A stretch of 64,000 bases of DNA from Sphingomonas sp. UNC305MFCol5.2 (GCF_000712135.1 NZ_JOOE01000002.1:620001-684000); one strand, 5' to 3'. Counted from the first letter of the stretch, positions 27,472-36,924 are shown. The notes: generated by a model not told the origin, from the letters alone. Program-made: numbers and translations.

Positions 27472-28593
27472 ATGTATAGCGAGAGCGACCTGGCAGGCGC
27501 CGTGGAGGCGGGAGCGATATCCCCCGAAGCGGCGGCCGCCCTTAGAGACCATGTGGCGGCGATACGATCGACGCCCACTGTCGACGAAGAGAGTTTCCGG
27601 CTGCTGACCGGCTTCAACGATATCTTCGTCGGGATCGCAGCGATCCTGATCCTCGTCGCGGTCGGCTGGATCGGCTTCTACATTGGCGCCAAGATCATGG
27701 ATCTCGATGTGAACGAGGGTCCGCGGCAAGTGGGCGTTGCCGCGGCGTTCGGCGGCTTCGCAGTGTCGATCACGAGCTGGTTGCTCGCCGAATATTTCAC
27801 GAAGCAACGCCGCATGGCGCTGCCGAGCATCCTGCTGCTGATCGGCTTTGCCGGCGGCTTCTTCGTTGGATTGAGCGCGGTCTGGGGCGCCAACGCACCC
27901 TGGCTCTCCGAGCAGTTCGGCCTGACTACCGACCTTCAGCACCGCCAGCTTGCCGGCGCGATCGGCGTGGTGGTCGGCATCGCGACCGCCGGCGCGACGT
28001 GGCTCCACTGGCGTCGCTTCATGGTTCCGATCACCGTTGCAGTCGGCGCGTTGGCGCTCGTGGCGGTTGCGGTCGGGGCGATCACGGCGTTCGTTCCCGC
28101 TTCGCAGGACTCGCTCAACCTGATGCTGCTGATCGCCGGCGTTCTCGTCTTCGTATTCGCGATGCGCTGGGACATGTCGGACCGCGAGCGTCGGACGCGT
28201 CGCTCGGATGTCGCCTTCTGGCTCCATCTGGCGGCGGCCCCGCTGATCGCGCATCCGGTGTTCCACATGCTCGGCGTGTTCGATCGCGAGATCGCCGGGC
28301 CGATGGCGGGCGTGGTGATCGCGCTTTACGTCGTCTTTGCCGCCGTAGCGCTGGCAGTCGACCGCCGCGCATTGCTCGTCTCCAGCCTCGTTTATGTGCT
28401 GTGGGCGATGTATGCGCTGTTCGAGCAGAGCGGCGCGGTCGAACTCGCGGCGGCGCTGACCGCTTTGGTGATTGGATCGGCGCTGCTCACGCTTTCCGCC
28501 TTCTGGCAGCCGATGCGCCGCAGCGTAGTGGGCTTGCTCGGCAAGGAACTGGAGGGGCGCCTGCCGCCGACGCAGCAACTCGTCGCGGCCTGA
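27472..28593 (+). CDS. DUF2157-like multi-pass membrane protein
   Basis: 373 residues. A soluble N terminus of about 45 residues with helical repeats (LAGAVEAGAISPEAAAALRD) precedes about ten hydrophobic segments. This arrangement matches DUF2157-type proteins of unknown function. A strong AGGAGG precedes ATG at 27472, ruling out the longer frame that overlaps the dehydrogenase gene. A terminator follows. Monocistronic. Confidence 0.8.
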   Translation: MYSESDLAGAVEAGAISPEAAAALRDHVAAIRSTPTVDEESFRLLTGFNDIFVGIAAILILVAVGWIGFYIGAKIMDLDVNEGPRQVGVAAAFGGFAVSITSWLLAEYFTKQRRMALPSILLLIGFAGGFFVGLSAVWGANAPWLSEQFGLTTDLQHRQLAGAIGVVVGIATAGATWLHWRRFMVPITVAVGALALVAVAVGAITAFVPASQDSLNLMLLIAGVLVFVFAMRWDMSDRERRTRRSDVAFWLHLAAAPLIAHPVFHMLGVFDREIAGPMAGVVIALYVVFAAVALAVDRRALLVSSLVYVLWAMYALFEQSGAVELAAALTALVIGSALLTLSAFWQPMRRSVVGLLGKELEGRLPPTQQLVAA

Positions 28594-28611
28594 GGCGGAA
28601 CAACGGTCAAG

Positions 28612-28643
28612 AAAGGGCTCGGGAGCTTCCCGGGCCCTTTTCT
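28612..28643 (+). terminator. Rho-independent terminator after the DUF2157-like gene
   Basis: AAAGGGCTCGGGA (28612-28624) and TCCCGGGCCCTTT (28628-28640) pair along 13 bp with one G-U and a GCT loop, followed by TTCT. Located 19 bp after the stop codon. Confidence 0.85.
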
Positions 28644-28739
28644 GTGCTCCGGCAGTGACGCGGCCTCGGCACGACCGCACCACCCGGTCGCGGACATCAG
28701 GGCGGACCGGCATTCAGGATTCTGGAAGGGTTCCCCACG

Positions 28740-28771
28740 CCGTCACCCAGGCCGAAGTGCCGGGGTGACGG
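28740..28771. repeat. GTCACCC-type intergenic palindrome
   Basis: CCGTCACCC (28740-28748) and GGGTGACGG (28763-28771) are inverted arms around a 14-nt loop, between convergent genes. The arm core is the same as in the larger palindrome at 34350-34456, so both belong to one repeat family. Confidence 0.55.
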
Positions 28772-28847
28772 TTGGCGAGATGGCGAGCCGCATTCCTCAC
28801 CGCTGAATGCAGATTGGTCCCGGGGGTCGCCTTGGGGGTGCCGTTTG

Positions 28848-29783
28848 CTATCGCTTGGCCGGTTCCACGATGAAAGCCATGATCGCGTCCATTGTCGCCC
28901 TGGGCTGCTCTTCCATCAGCCAGTGACCGGAATCGCGAATGCTGAGTGCGCGGACATCGGTCGCGGCGAAGGCGATTTCGTTCGCGAAGCCCTGCCCGAA
29001 CGACTTTTCCCCGCCGATCGCGAGGACCGGCATGGCGAGCTTGCCCTCGGCGACGAATTTCTGGTTGTCCACGGCATCCTGACGAAAAGCGGCGAATTGG
29101 GCGAACGCGTTATGGATCGCATGCGGACGGGAGTAGAGCGCTGCATAATGGGCGCGTGTCGCTTCGCCGACATGCTTCGGGTCGGCAGATAGTTCGTTGT
29201 AAAAGCGATCGAGGTAGATCCGCTCCCGGCCAGCCACGAGCCTCTCCTCGTCGGGCCCGAAGAAGTCGAAGTGCCAGGTTCGCTGGTCCTTGACCACGCT
29301 GTCCCAATTGCCAAGCCCCGGCAGCGGCGCGTCCATCACCACCCAGCGGTTGACTCGGTCGCGGTTCTGGGCGGCGAAGGCGTAGCCGACCATATTGCCG
29401 ATGTCGTGCGTGACCAGTGCCAGCGCCCCGTCGAGCCCGAGCGCGTGAAGTACCGCCGCAATATCCCCGGCTTCGCTCTTCTTGTCGTAGCCGGTCTCTG
29501 GATGCGACGAGAGACCCATGCCGCGAAGATCCGGAACGACGACGGTGTGATCGGCGGCCAGCCTGCGCGCAAGCGGCGCCCACATGTCGCCGGTATCGCC
29601 AAACCCGTGCAGCAGCAGGACAACCGGCCCATGTCCGCCGATCCGCGTATGGATCGTCGCTCCATCGACAGGGATATCGCGCGTCTCGAAGGTAGAAGGG
29701 AATTTCTCGACCTGGGCCGATGCCGGAACAGCGCCCAAAAGGCCGACGACAAATATCGCAAACCAACGAATCTGGCGGGTCAT
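28848..29783 (-). CDS. Exported alpha/beta hydrolase with Asp nucleophile (epoxide hydrolase/dehalogenase type)
   Basis: 311 residues. Signal peptide (IRWFAIFVVGLLGAVPASAQ) with cleavage after ASA. The oxyanion segment is LLLHGFGDTG. The nucleophile elbow reads VTHDIGNMVG, so the catalytic residue is Asp, not Ser; this is the pattern of epoxide hydrolases and haloalkane/haloacetate dehalogenases. The catalytic His is in IRDSGHWLMEEQP. Periplasmic location is unusual for that group. ATG at 29783 immediately precedes the signal peptide. Substrate unknown. Confidence 0.82.
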   Translation of the reverse strand: MTRQIRWFAIFVVGLLGAVPASAQVEKFPSTFETRDIPVDGATIHTRIGGHGPVVLLLHGFGDTGDMWAPLARRLAADHTVVVPDLRGMGLSSHPETGYDKKSEAGDIAAVLHALGLDGALALVTHDIGNMVGYAFAAQNRDRVNRWVVMDAPLPGLGNWDSVVKDQRTWHFDFFGPDEERLVAGRERIYLDRFYNELSADPKHVGEATRAHYAALYSRPHAIHNAFAQFAAFRQDAVDNQKFVAEGKLAMPVLAIGGEKSFGQGFANEIAFAATDVRALSIRDSGHWLMEEQPRATMDAIMAFIVEPAKR

Positions 29784-29910
29784 AAGGGCCTCCCTGTCGC
29801 CGGCCTTGCCGTAGCAGTTGATCCCCCGCCCGTCACGGCATTCGATGGATTGGCCATCTCCGCGCGTCGATGCCCGCTTTCCCCAACAGCCGGCGATCAC
29901 CAGCCGGTCG

Positions 29911-30249
29911 CTATTCCCCGACCAGCTTCATCAACCGCCGCTCGACCGGCGCGAGCACCGGACCCAGCTCGTGCCCGCGCTTGAGCACCATGCCCGCTTC
30001 GTGGACCAGCGCCCACATGCCCTGACGGTTGCGCAGCGCCGGGCGCTTCTCGATCCGGTATTCGGGGCGTTCGGCGGCGCGGCGGAAGGCAGCGAACACC
30101 GCGGCGTCGTGATCGAACTGGATGGCATAATCCCTCCAGTGCCCGGCCGCGACCATCCGGCCGTAGAGATCGAGGATGCGCGTCAATTCGAGGCGTTCGA
30201 AACCGACCTGCGACGGACGGCCGACGGGCAAGGGCGTGACGATACCCAT
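29911..30249 (-). CDS. DUF2794 family protein
   Basis: 112 residues. The sequence, starting near VGFERLELTRILDLYGRMVA and including YRIEKRPALRNRQG, matches the DUF2794 family, small basic proteins of alphaproteobacteria with no known function. Its ATG overlaps the cysE stop (TGATG), so the two are translationally coupled, an arrangement recalled from related genomes. Confidence 0.82.
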   Translation of the reverse strand: MGIVTPLPVGRPSQVGFERLELTRILDLYGRMVAAGHWRDYAIQFDHDAAVFAAFRRAAERPEYRIEKRPALRNRQGMWALVHEAGMVLKRGHELGPVLAPVERRLMKLVGE

Positions 30250-30956
30250 CAGGCGCGGTCGCGGCGCTCCCTGCCACTAGGCTTTCCGCTGCCCTTTTCA
30301 CCGGCCTCGATCATCGCGTCGAGCCGCTTGCGAAGCGTCTCCATCTCGCAGCGCATGATCTCGAGCTTCTGCGTCGCGGGATCGAACAGCTCGCTGCACG
30401 GCGTGCCATAGGGGACGAAATCCTTCTGCCAGGTCGCCGCTTCGACCAAGGTCGACCGGGCCGGGATGCCGACCATCACCGCGCCTTCGGGCACGTCGCG
30501 GGTGACCACGGCGTTGGCGCCGATCCGCGAGCGCTCGCCGACCGTCACCGGCCCCAGCACCTGTGCGCCCGAGCCGATGATCACGCCGTTCAGGAGCGTC
30601 GGGTGGCGCTTGCCCGCGACGCCGTTGTCGGGGCTCGTGCCGCCCAGGGTGACGCATTGGTAAATGGTCACATCGTCGCCGATCTCGGCGGTCTCGCCGA
30701 TCACCACGAAGCCGTGATCGATGAAGAAGTTGCGGCCGATCGTCGCGCCCGGATGGATGTCGATCGCCGTCATCCAGCGCGACCAGTGATTGACCGCACG
30801 CGCGAGAAAGAACCAGCGGCCCTTGTAGAGCCGGTGCGCGATGCGGTGATAGAACACCGCCCACACGCCAGGATAGAGCAGGATTTCGGCACGGCTGCGC
30901 GGCGCGGGATCGCGCGCGTGAATCGAATCGAGATAGGCCTTCAAGCGACGGAACAT
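30249..30956 (-). CDS. cysE: Serine O-acetyltransferase
   Basis: 235 residues, the shorter form of the enzyme. Hexapeptide left-handed helix with IDIHPGATIGRNFFIDHG, GETAEIGDDVTIYQ and TLGGT, ending in PARSTLVE; His residues in the DHG segment are catalytic. It acetylates serine for cysteine synthesis. The last 30 residues are a charged tail (KGSGKPSGRERRDRA) where cysteine synthase binding would be expected, without the usual terminal Ile, so complex formation is doubtful. Confidence 0.92.
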   Translation of the reverse strand: MFRRLKAYLDSIHARDPAPRSRAEILLYPGVWAVFYHRIAHRLYKGRWFFLARAVNHWSRWMTAIDIHPGATIGRNFFIDHGFVVIGETAEIGDDVTIYQCVTLGGTSPDNGVAGKRHPTLLNGVIIGSGAQVLGPVTVGERSRIGANAVVTRDVPEGAVMVGIPARSTLVEAATWQKDFVPYGTPCSELFDPATQKLEIMRCEMETLRKRLDAMIEAGEKGSGKPSGRERRDRA

Positions 30957-31111
30957 GGCCGGTTCCCCTTTGCCGCGTCCATTTAGTACACCGCGCGCCC
31001 GATTTCCAGAACGGCCCCTCGCGCGGCTTGTCCCATCTAAACACGATGTATCTTGTGGGAATTCGAAGGGCACGGCATTCCTGCCCGTCCAATCGAATGT
31101 GAAGGGCGCGG

Positions 31112-31870
31112 ATGATCTTCGGAATAGACCTCACGGCGCTGCTTCCCTTCATAGCCGTGGGCTTCGCCGCGCAGATGGTGGACGGCGCACTGGGCATGGC
31201 GTTCGGCGTGATCTCCAACACGCTGCTGCTGAGCCTTGGCGTGCCTCCCGCGATGGCATCGGCGGGCGTCCACACCGTCGAAACCTTCACCACCGCAGTG
31301 TCCGGGATCAGCCACGCGCTCCACAAGAACGTCAACTGGAAGCTGTTCCTGCGGATCGCGGTGCCGGGTGTGATCGGCGGCGCGCTGGGCGCCTATGTAC
31401 TCTCGAATATCAATGCGGCGACCGCCAAGCCGTTCATCCTCGCCTATCTGACCGCGATCGGCATCTATCTGCTCTGGCGCGCGCAGCATTATCCGCCGCA
31501 TGAGCGCAGCCCCAAGATCGTCGAGCCGTTGGGCCTCGCCGGCGGCTTCCTCGACGCCGCGGGCGGCGGCGGCTGGGGTCCGGTGGTGACCTCGAACCTG
31601 CTCGTCCAGGGATCGAGCCCACGCATGACGATCGGCACCGTCAACACCGCCGAGTTCTTCGTGACCACAACCATCTCGGCGACCTTCATCACCCAGCTTG
31701 GGTGGGAGGCGTTCACGCTCGCTACGGTTGGCCTGCTGATCGGGGGCGTGATCGCCGCTCCGCTGGGCGCGATGCTCGCCAAGCGGATCGAGCCCAAGAA
31801 GCTGATGCTGATGGTCGGCGTGGTGCTGACGCTGACCAGCGTCTACAATCTTTACCTCGCACTGCGGTAA
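31112..31870 (+). CDS. TauE/SafE-family permease (DUF81)
   Basis: 252 residues with about eight membrane segments. The start LLPFIAVGFAAQMVDGALGMAFG and the internal repeat LGLAGGFLDAAGGGGWGPVV are the two halves of the TauE/SafE fold with their Gly-rich signatures. Members move sulfite, sulfoacetate or other organosulfur anions. It stands opposite cysE across a 155-bp divergent region, which fits a role in sulfur metabolism by context. Confidence 0.88.
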   Translation: MIFGIDLTALLPFIAVGFAAQMVDGALGMAFGVISNTLLLSLGVPPAMASAGVHTVETFTTAVSGISHALHKNVNWKLFLRIAVPGVIGGALGAYVLSNINAATAKPFILAYLTAIGIYLLWRAQHYPPHERSPKIVEPLGLAGGFLDAAGGGGWGPVVTSNLLVQGSSPRMTIGTVNTAEFFVTTTISATFITQLGWEAFTLATVGLLIGGVIAAPLGAMLAKRIEPKKLMLMVGVVLTLTSVYNLYLALR

Positions 31871-31960
31871 CGATCTACGCTGCGCTGCAGTGCATATGGG
31901 TCGATTGGTTGGCTCGCCGCGCTAGGTGTGAGCAATGACTTGCAAGCCGATGCAGATACC

Positions 31961-31977
31961 ATCGAGGGCCGCTCGAT
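31961..31977 (+). promoter_or_regulatory. Candidate OxyR half-site pair upstream of ahpC
   Basis: ATCGA-N7-TCGAT at 31961-31977 has the arm length and 7-bp spacing of an OxyR half operator (ATAG-N7-CTAT). A possible -10 box TACAAT lies at 31999-32004, placing the site at about -60 to -45. The oxyR gene lies downstream of ahpCF. The rest of 31871-32097 shows no gene. Confidence 0.35.
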
Positions 31978-32097
31978 TAATCCACGCCTATTAAGTGATA
32001 CAATCGATCAGCAAGAGTGAGGCTTCCCATTTCCCTCGGCGGTGCGGCGTACCTATGTGGTGCTTCGCAACACAACGCCTTTTGGAGGAAAATTCGC

Positions 32098-32661
32098 ATG
32101 GCGCTCATCGGAAGCACGATTCTGCCGTTCGCGGCACAGGCCTATAAGGACGGCAAGTTCGTTCAGGTCACCGACGCCGATACGCGCGGCAGGTGGGCGG
32201 TCTTCTTCTTCTATCCGGCCGACTTCACCTTCGTGTGCCCCACCGAGCTCGAAGACCTGGCCGACATCTACCCGACGCTCCAGAAGATGGGCGTCGAAGT
32301 CTATTCGGTGTCGACCGACACGCACTTCAGCCATAAGGCGTGGCACGACACCTCGCCGGCGATCGGCAAGATCAACTACTACATGCTCGGCGACCAGAAC
32401 CACGTCCTCAGCACCAATTTCCAGGTGCTGCGCGAGGGCCAGGGCCTTGCGGACCGCGGTACCTTCGTCGTCGATCCCGAGGGCGTGATCCAGCTGGTCG
32501 AGATCACATCGGAAGGCGTCGGCCGCAATGCCGCCGAGCTGCTCCGCAAGATCAAGGCTGCGCAGTACATTGCCGCGCATCCGGGCGAAGTCTGCCCCGC
32601 GAAGTGGGAAGAGGGTGAAGAGACCCTCGCTCCGTCGCTGGACCTCGTCGGCAAGATCTAA
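32098..32661 (+). CDS. ahpC: Alkyl hydroperoxide reductase subunit C (2-Cys peroxiredoxin)
   Basis: 187 residues, standard AhpC length. The peroxidatic Cys is in [14 protein letters not shown] and the resolving Cys in [10 protein letters not shown]. It reduces hydrogen peroxide and organic peroxides, being re-reduced by AhpF. TTTGGAGG lies upstream of ATG at 32098; the longer frame is not supported. An intervening hairpin may lower ahpF expression relative to ahpC. Confidence 0.97.
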   Translation: MALIGSTILPFAAQAYKDGKFVQVTDADTRGRWAVFFFYPADFTFVCPTELEDLADIYPTLQKMGVEVYSVSTDTHFSHKAWHDTSPAIGKINYYMLGDQNHVLSTNFQVLREGQGLADRGTFVVDPEGVIQLVEITSEGVGRNAAELLRKIKAAQYIAAHPGEVCPAKWEEGEETLAPSLDLVGKI

Positions 32662-32698
32662 GGCGCCCTCCCCCTCCCCCTTGTGGGGGCGCCCATTC

Positions 32699-32737
32699 GG
32701 CCCGGGGTGGATTTCGATCTGTCCCGGGCCGTTTTGT
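32699..32737 (+). terminator. Attenuating terminator between ahpC and ahpF
   Basis: GGCCCGGG (32699-32706) pairs with CCCGGGCC (32723-32730), followed by GTTTTGT. It lies 37 bp after ahpC and 22 bp before ahpF, so partial termination would give more AhpC than AhpF, in line with the needed ratio. Confidence 0.6.
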
Positions 32738-32759
32738 TTCGAATTACCGGAGTTTCGCC

Positions 32760-34340
32760 ATGCTCGACGCCAATCTGACGCAGCAGCTCAAGACCTATCT
32801 GGTCAACATCAGGCAGCCGATCGAGCTCGTCGCCAGCCTGGGCGAGGATGCCAAATCGGGCGAGCTCGAGCGACTGCTGAACGACATCGCGGCGCTGTCC
32901 GACGACATCACGGTCGTCCGGAAGGACGATGCGCGCAAACCCAGCTTCATGATCCGCCGCGCCGGCACCGATATCGGGGTGCGCTTCGCGGGTCTGCCGA
33001 TGGGACATGAATTCACGTCGCTGGTGCTCGCGCTGCTGCAGGTCGGCGGACATCCGTCGCGCGCGGCGCAGGAACTGATCGAGCAGGTCAAGGAGCTCGA
33101 CGGCGATTACGAATTCGAGACCTATTTCTCGCTGTCGTGCCAGAACTGCCCGGACGTGGTGCAGGCGCTGAACCTGATGGCGGTCCTCAATCCGCGCATC
33201 AAGCACGTCGCGATCGACGGCGCGCTGTTCAAGGACGAAGTCGACGCCCGGAAAGTGATGGCGGTGCCGACCGTGTTCCTCAATGGCGAGCCCTTCGGGC
33301 AGGGCCGGATGGAACTCGAGCAGATCGTCGCGAAGATCGACAGCGGCGCCGAAGCGCGCGCGGCGGAGAAGATCAAGACGAAAGATGCATTCGACGTATT
33401 GGTCGTCGGCGGCGGCCCGGCCGGTGCCGCGGCGGCGATTTACGCCGCACGCAAAGGCATCCGCGTCGGTGTCGCGGCGGAGCGTTTCGGTGGGCAAGTG
33501 CTCGACACGATGGCGATCGAGAATTTCATCTCGGTGCCGCACACCGAGGGTCCCAAGCTCGCCGCGCATCTCGAGCAGCACGTCAAGGATTACGACGTCG
33601 ACGTGATGAACCTCCAGCGCGCCGAGAAATTGATCCCGGCGCCGATCGAGGGCGGGCTGCATGAAGTGAAGCTGGCCAATGGCGCGAGCCTGAAGGCGCG
33701 GACCGTGATCCTCTCGACCGGCGCGCGCTGGCGGCAGATGGGGGTGCCCGGCGAGGACGAATATCGCAACAAGGGCGTGGCCTATTGCCCGCATTGCGAC
33801 GGCCCCTTGTTCAAGGGCAAGCGCGTCGCCGTGATCGGCGGCGGCAACTCGGGTGTCGAGGCGGCGATCGACCTCGCGGGGATCGTCGCGCACGTCACCC
33901 TGATCGAATATGACAGCGACTTGCGCGCCGACGCGGTGCTCCAGCGCAAGCTGGCGACCTTGGCCAACGTCAAGGTGATCACTTCGGCGCTGACCACCGA
34001 AGTGAAGGGCGATGGCGAGAAGGTGTCGGGCTTGGTCTACAAGGACCGCAACCACGGCAGCGAGCACGAGATCGAGCTCGAAGGCATCTTCGTCCAGATC
34101 GGGCTGGTGCCGAACACCGAGTGGCTCAGGGATTCGGTGGGGCTGAGCCCACGCGGCGAGATCGAGATCGACGCACGCGGCGAAACCTCGCAACGCGGCA
34201 TCTTCGCCGCGGGGGACGCGACCACGGTGCCGTACAAGCAGATCGTGATCGCGATGGGCGCGGGCTCGACCGCGGCGCTGTCGGCATTCGATTACCTGAT
34301 CCGGCTGCCGAGCGAGGAGCCGGTCGAAGCGGCGGCTTAG
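32760..34340 (+). CDS. ahpF: Alkyl hydroperoxide reductase subunit F
   Basis: 526 residues. The N-terminal tandem thioredoxin-fold part has the redox pair in [11 protein letters not shown]. The flavoprotein part has FAD-binding [19 protein letters not shown], the disulfide CPHCDG, the NADH-binding [12 protein letters not shown] and the C-terminal [13 protein letters not shown]. It passes electrons from NADH through FAD and two disulfides to AhpC. Confidence 0.97.
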   Translation: MLDANLTQQLKTYLVNIRQPIELVASLGEDAKSGELERLLNDIAALSDDITVVRKDDARKPSFMIRRAGTDIGVRFAGLPMGHEFTSLVLALLQVGGHPSRAAQELIEQVKELDGDYEFETYFSLSCQNCPDVVQALNLMAVLNPRIKHVAIDGALFKDEVDARKVMAVPTVFLNGEPFGQGRMELEQIVAKIDSGAEARAAEKIKTKDAFDVLVVGGGPAGAAAAIYAARKGIRVGVAAERFGGQVLDTMAIENFISVPHTEGPKLAAHLEQHVKDYDVDVMNLQRAEKLIPAPIEGGLHEVKLANGASLKARTVILSTGARWRQMGVPGEDEYRNKGVAYCPHCDGPLFKGKRVAVIGGGNSGVEAAIDLAGIVAHVTLIEYDSDLRADAVLQRKLATLANVKVITSALTTEVKGDGEKVSGLVYKDRNHGSEHEIELEGIFVQIGLVPNTEWLRDSVGLSPRGEIEIDARGETSQRGIFAAGDATTVPYKQIVIAMGAGSTAALSAFDYLIRLPSEEPVEAAA

Positions 34341-34349
34341 TCCTTCAGG

Positions 34350-34456
34350 CGTCACCCCGGACTTGTTCCGGGGTCCACCAAGCCTCACCGACCAGCCTCG
34401 AACCGCTTTCCCATCCTTTGCCTCCCGGTGGACCCCGGCCCAAGGGCGGGGTGACG
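34350..34456. repeat. Long GTCACCCC palindromic element
   Basis: The left arm at 34350-34379 (CGTCACCCCGG...GGTCCACC) and the right arm at 34427-34456 (GGTGGACCCCGG...GGGGTGACG) are near-perfect inverted copies, and each arm can also fold on itself. Located between ahpF and oxyR. It is the large form of the palindrome at 28740-28771 and could also stop transcription. Confidence 0.7.
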
Positions 34457-34517
34457 GAGGGGTAGAATAATCGCCCCTGCCACTCTATATCGCGCTCACA
34501 ATCGATAGAGGCGATCA

Positions 34518-35417
34518 GTGGCGGCCACCTACCTTCCCACGCTCAAGCAGCTCCAATATCTCGTCGCGCTGCATGATTCCGGCCATTTCGGGCGGGCGGC
34601 GGAGGCGTGTTTCGTCACGCAATCGACCCTCTCCGCAGGCATTCGCGAGTTGGAGACGCTGATCGGGGTGGTGCTGGTCGAGCGGACGCGGCGCGTGGTG
34701 CGCTTCACGCCGCTCGGCGAACGGATCGTCGACAAGGCGCGGCGGGTGCTGCGCGAGGCGGACGAGCTGGGCGACCTGGCCCGCGCGGCGGGGCGGCCGC
34801 TCTCCGGCGAGATGCGGATGAGCGTGATCCCGACGATCGCGCCCTTCCTGCTGCCGCGCATCCTGCCGCGGCTGCGGCGCGAATATCCCGACCTCAAATT
34901 GTTCCTGCGCGAGGAGACCAGCGGCCAGGCCTGCGAGCAGCTCCATCACGGGCGCACCGACTGCGTGCTGCTCGCGCTCCCTTTCGCGTGCGGCGAAGTC
35001 GAATCGGCGCCTTTGTTCGACGACCGGCTCTATGTCGCCTTTCCCGAGGGCGAGATGGACCCGACCCCGACGATCCGCCCGGCGGACATCGACGCCAACC
35101 GGCTGCTGATGCTCGAGGACGGGCATTGCCTGAAGGACCATGCGCTTGCGGCGTGCAACCGCCCCGAATTGCGCGCCGAAGCGACGATGCTGGGCACGTC
35201 GCTGCACACGATGGTGCAAATGGTCGATAACGGGCTCGGGGTGACGATGCTGCCCGAGATGGCGGTCGACGCCGGAATCCTCGACCACACCAAGGTCACG
35301 GCGCGCCCGCTCGACGCCGAAAATGCATCGCGCCACATCGCCCTGGTCTGGCGCAAGGCGAGCCCACGCGAGCGCGATTTCCGGCTGTTGGCGAAGGTAC
35401 TGGCGGACGCCGCCTGA
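34518..35417 (+). CDS. oxyR: Hydrogen peroxide-inducible LysR-family activator
   Basis: 299 residues. LysR winged helix with LQYLVALHDSGHFGRAAEAC and TQSTLSAGIRELE. The effector domain carries both redox cysteines of OxyR in LEDGHCLKDHALAACNRPE, which form a disulfide on peroxide exposure and turn on target genes. It lies next to ahpCF, its expected regulon. GTG at 34518 is the start, preceded by GAGGCGATCA. Confidence 0.93.
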   Translation: MAATYLPTLKQLQYLVALHDSGHFGRAAEACFVTQSTLSAGIRELETLIGVVLVERTRRVVRFTPLGERIVDKARRVLREADELGDLARAAGRPLSGEMRMSVIPTIAPFLLPRILPRLRREYPDLKLFLREETSGQACEQLHHGRTDCVLLALPFACGEVESAPLFDDRLYVAFPEGEMDPTPTIRPADIDANRLLMLEDGHCLKDHALAACNRPELRAEATMLGTSLHTMVQMVDNGLGVTMLPEMAVDAGILDHTKVTARPLDAENASRHIALVWRKASPRERDFRLLAKVLADAA

Positions 35418-35530
35418 CCGCTCTCACCGTGCGGCCATGACACTCCTACGCCGCGACCAGTCGCTGGCGGCGAATGCCGGACCCGCAACACGCTTGTTCG
35501 CGCTCCGGCGAAGACCGGAGCACAATGGTT

Positions 35531-35974
35531 TTAATCGCGCGCCCAGCGCTCCGCCGACGCGGCATCGCTGTCGCGCGCCTCAACCCAGCTTGCCGCGTCA
35601 CCCCGCGTCTCGCGCTTCCAGAAGGGCGCATCGGTCTTGAGCCGGTCGATCAGATAGGCACAGGCTTCCAGTGCCTCGCGGCGATGCTCCGCTGCGGTGC
35701 CGATGAAGACGATGCGATCGCCTGGAGCCATCGCGCCGACGCGGTGGACGATCGTGACGCCGAGCAGCGACCAGCGCACGGTGGCGGCTTCGGCGAGCGC
35801 GATCAGCGCCTGTTCGGTCATGCCGGGATAATGCTCCAGCTCGAGCGCGGTCACGCCGTCATCGCCACGGACGACGCCAGTGAAGGTGGCGACGCCGCCT
35901 GCACCACGCTCTTCCAACGCAGCGACTTCGACGGCCAGCTCGATCGGCGCGTCGTCGATCGAGACTCGGATCAT
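35531..35974 (-). CDS. moaE: Molybdopterin synthase catalytic subunit
   Basis: 147 residues. TFTGVVRGDDG, LELEHYPGMTEQAL, the catalytic region VHRVGAMAPGDRIVFI and the Lys motif PFWKRE are all MoaE features. With MoaD it inserts sulfur into precursor Z to make molybdopterin. Its ATG overlaps the moaD stop (ATGA). Confidence 0.96.
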   Translation of the reverse strand: MIRVSIDDAPIELAVEVAALEERGAGGVATFTGVVRGDDGVTALELEHYPGMTEQALIALAEAATVRWSLLGVTIVHRVGAMAPGDRIVFIGTAAEHRREALEACAYLIDRLKTDAPFWKRETRGDAASWVEARDSDAASAERWARD

Positions 35975-36222
35975 CCGCCGGTCACCGGCGGGAAGATCGC
36001 GACTTCGCGCGCGCTGCCGAGCAACGTGTCGAGCGGCACGAACTTCTGATCGATCGCGGCCCGCAGCCGTTCGGGCTCACGCATCGCCTCGGCATGGCCG
36101 GGGCTGAGCGTCGCCAGCCATTCGATCAGATCGGCGACGTTGCGCACCGCCTCGGGCGGATCGCGCTGCTCCGCTCCCGTCCCGATTCGTTCGCGGACCC
36201 AGGCGAAATAGAGCAGGTCCAT
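35971..36222 (-). CDS. moaD: Molybdopterin synthase sulfur-carrier subunit
   Basis: 83 residues, ubiquitin-like fold starting MDLLYFAWVRERIG and ending VAIFPPVTGG; the terminal Gly-Gly is thiocarboxylated and feeds MoaE. It overlaps the pgsA stop (TGATG) and moaE, forming one operon. Confidence 0.94.
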   Translation of the reverse strand: MDLLYFAWVRERIGTGAEQRDPPEAVRNVADLIEWLATLSPGHAEAMREPERLRAAIDQKFVPLDTLLGSAREVAIFPPVTGG

Positions 36223-36776
36223 CAGCTGTCCATGTGCTTGAGGCCGACGCGCAGATAGTCCCAGCCGGTGATCGCGGTCAGCACTGCGGCGCTCCACAGA
36301 GTGACCAGGCCCAGCCACGTCACCCACGGATATTGCGGCACGGCCTGGCCGAGGATCAGCGCGCCCAACGCAACCAGCTGAAACGTCGTCTTCCACTTGG
36401 CGAGTTGCGAGACGGGAACCGAAACCTGGAGCTGGGCGAGGAATTCGCGCAGGCCCGACACGGTGATCTCGCGGAGCAGGATGATCAGGGCGGCGATCAG
36501 GTGCAGGTCGGCGACGACGCCCTTCCCCACCAGCATCAGGATCACCGCGGCGACCATGATCTTGTCGGCGATCGGATCGAGGAATATGCCGAGCTTGGAG
36601 ACGGTGCCCTGCGCGCGCGCGAGATAGCCGTCGAAATAGTCGGTCACGCCCATCAGGCAGTAGATCGCGAAGGCGACGGCATAGCCGGTCCGCCACTCGG
36701 GCCACCACAGAAAGGCCGCGAGCAGCGGCACCGTGACGATCCGGGAAAGCGTCAGGATGTTGGGCAGGGTCAGCAT
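36222..36776 (-). CDS. pgsA: CDP-diacylglycerol-glycerol-3-phosphate 3-phosphatidyltransferase
   Basis: 184 residues, multi-pass membrane enzyme. The CDP-alcohol phosphotransferase motif is complete: D-x2-D-G-x2-A-R-x8-G-x3-D-x3-D, seen as TDYFDGYLARAQ and GIFLDPIADK. It makes phosphatidylglycerol-phosphate. The start MLTLPNILTLSR at 36776 is typical. First gene of pgsA-moaD-moaE. Confidence 0.94.
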   Translation of the reverse strand: MLTLPNILTLSRIVTVPLLAAFLWWPEWRTGYAVAFAIYCLMGVTDYFDGYLARAQGTVSKLGIFLDPIADKIMVAAVILMLVGKGVVADLHLIAALIILLREITVSGLREFLAQLQVSVPVSQLAKWKTTFQLVALGALILGQAVPQYPWVTWLGLVTLWSAAVLTAITGWDYLRVGLKHMDS

Positions 36777-36924
36777 CGCGCCTGCCCTAGCATTGGTCGT
36801 GCGGGAGCCGAAACAGTCTTCATCATGGTGGGACGCACATGGCGGTTGATACGTTCCGTGACGCTCGGCTATGCCGACGCGTCGTTTGGCGGGGTCCTCC
36901 CGCGCTTCAAGGACGTGGTTGGAT

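Noticed and set aside
32658..34388. Long minus-strand frame opposite ahpF
   Set aside because: Shadow of ahpF; no motif.
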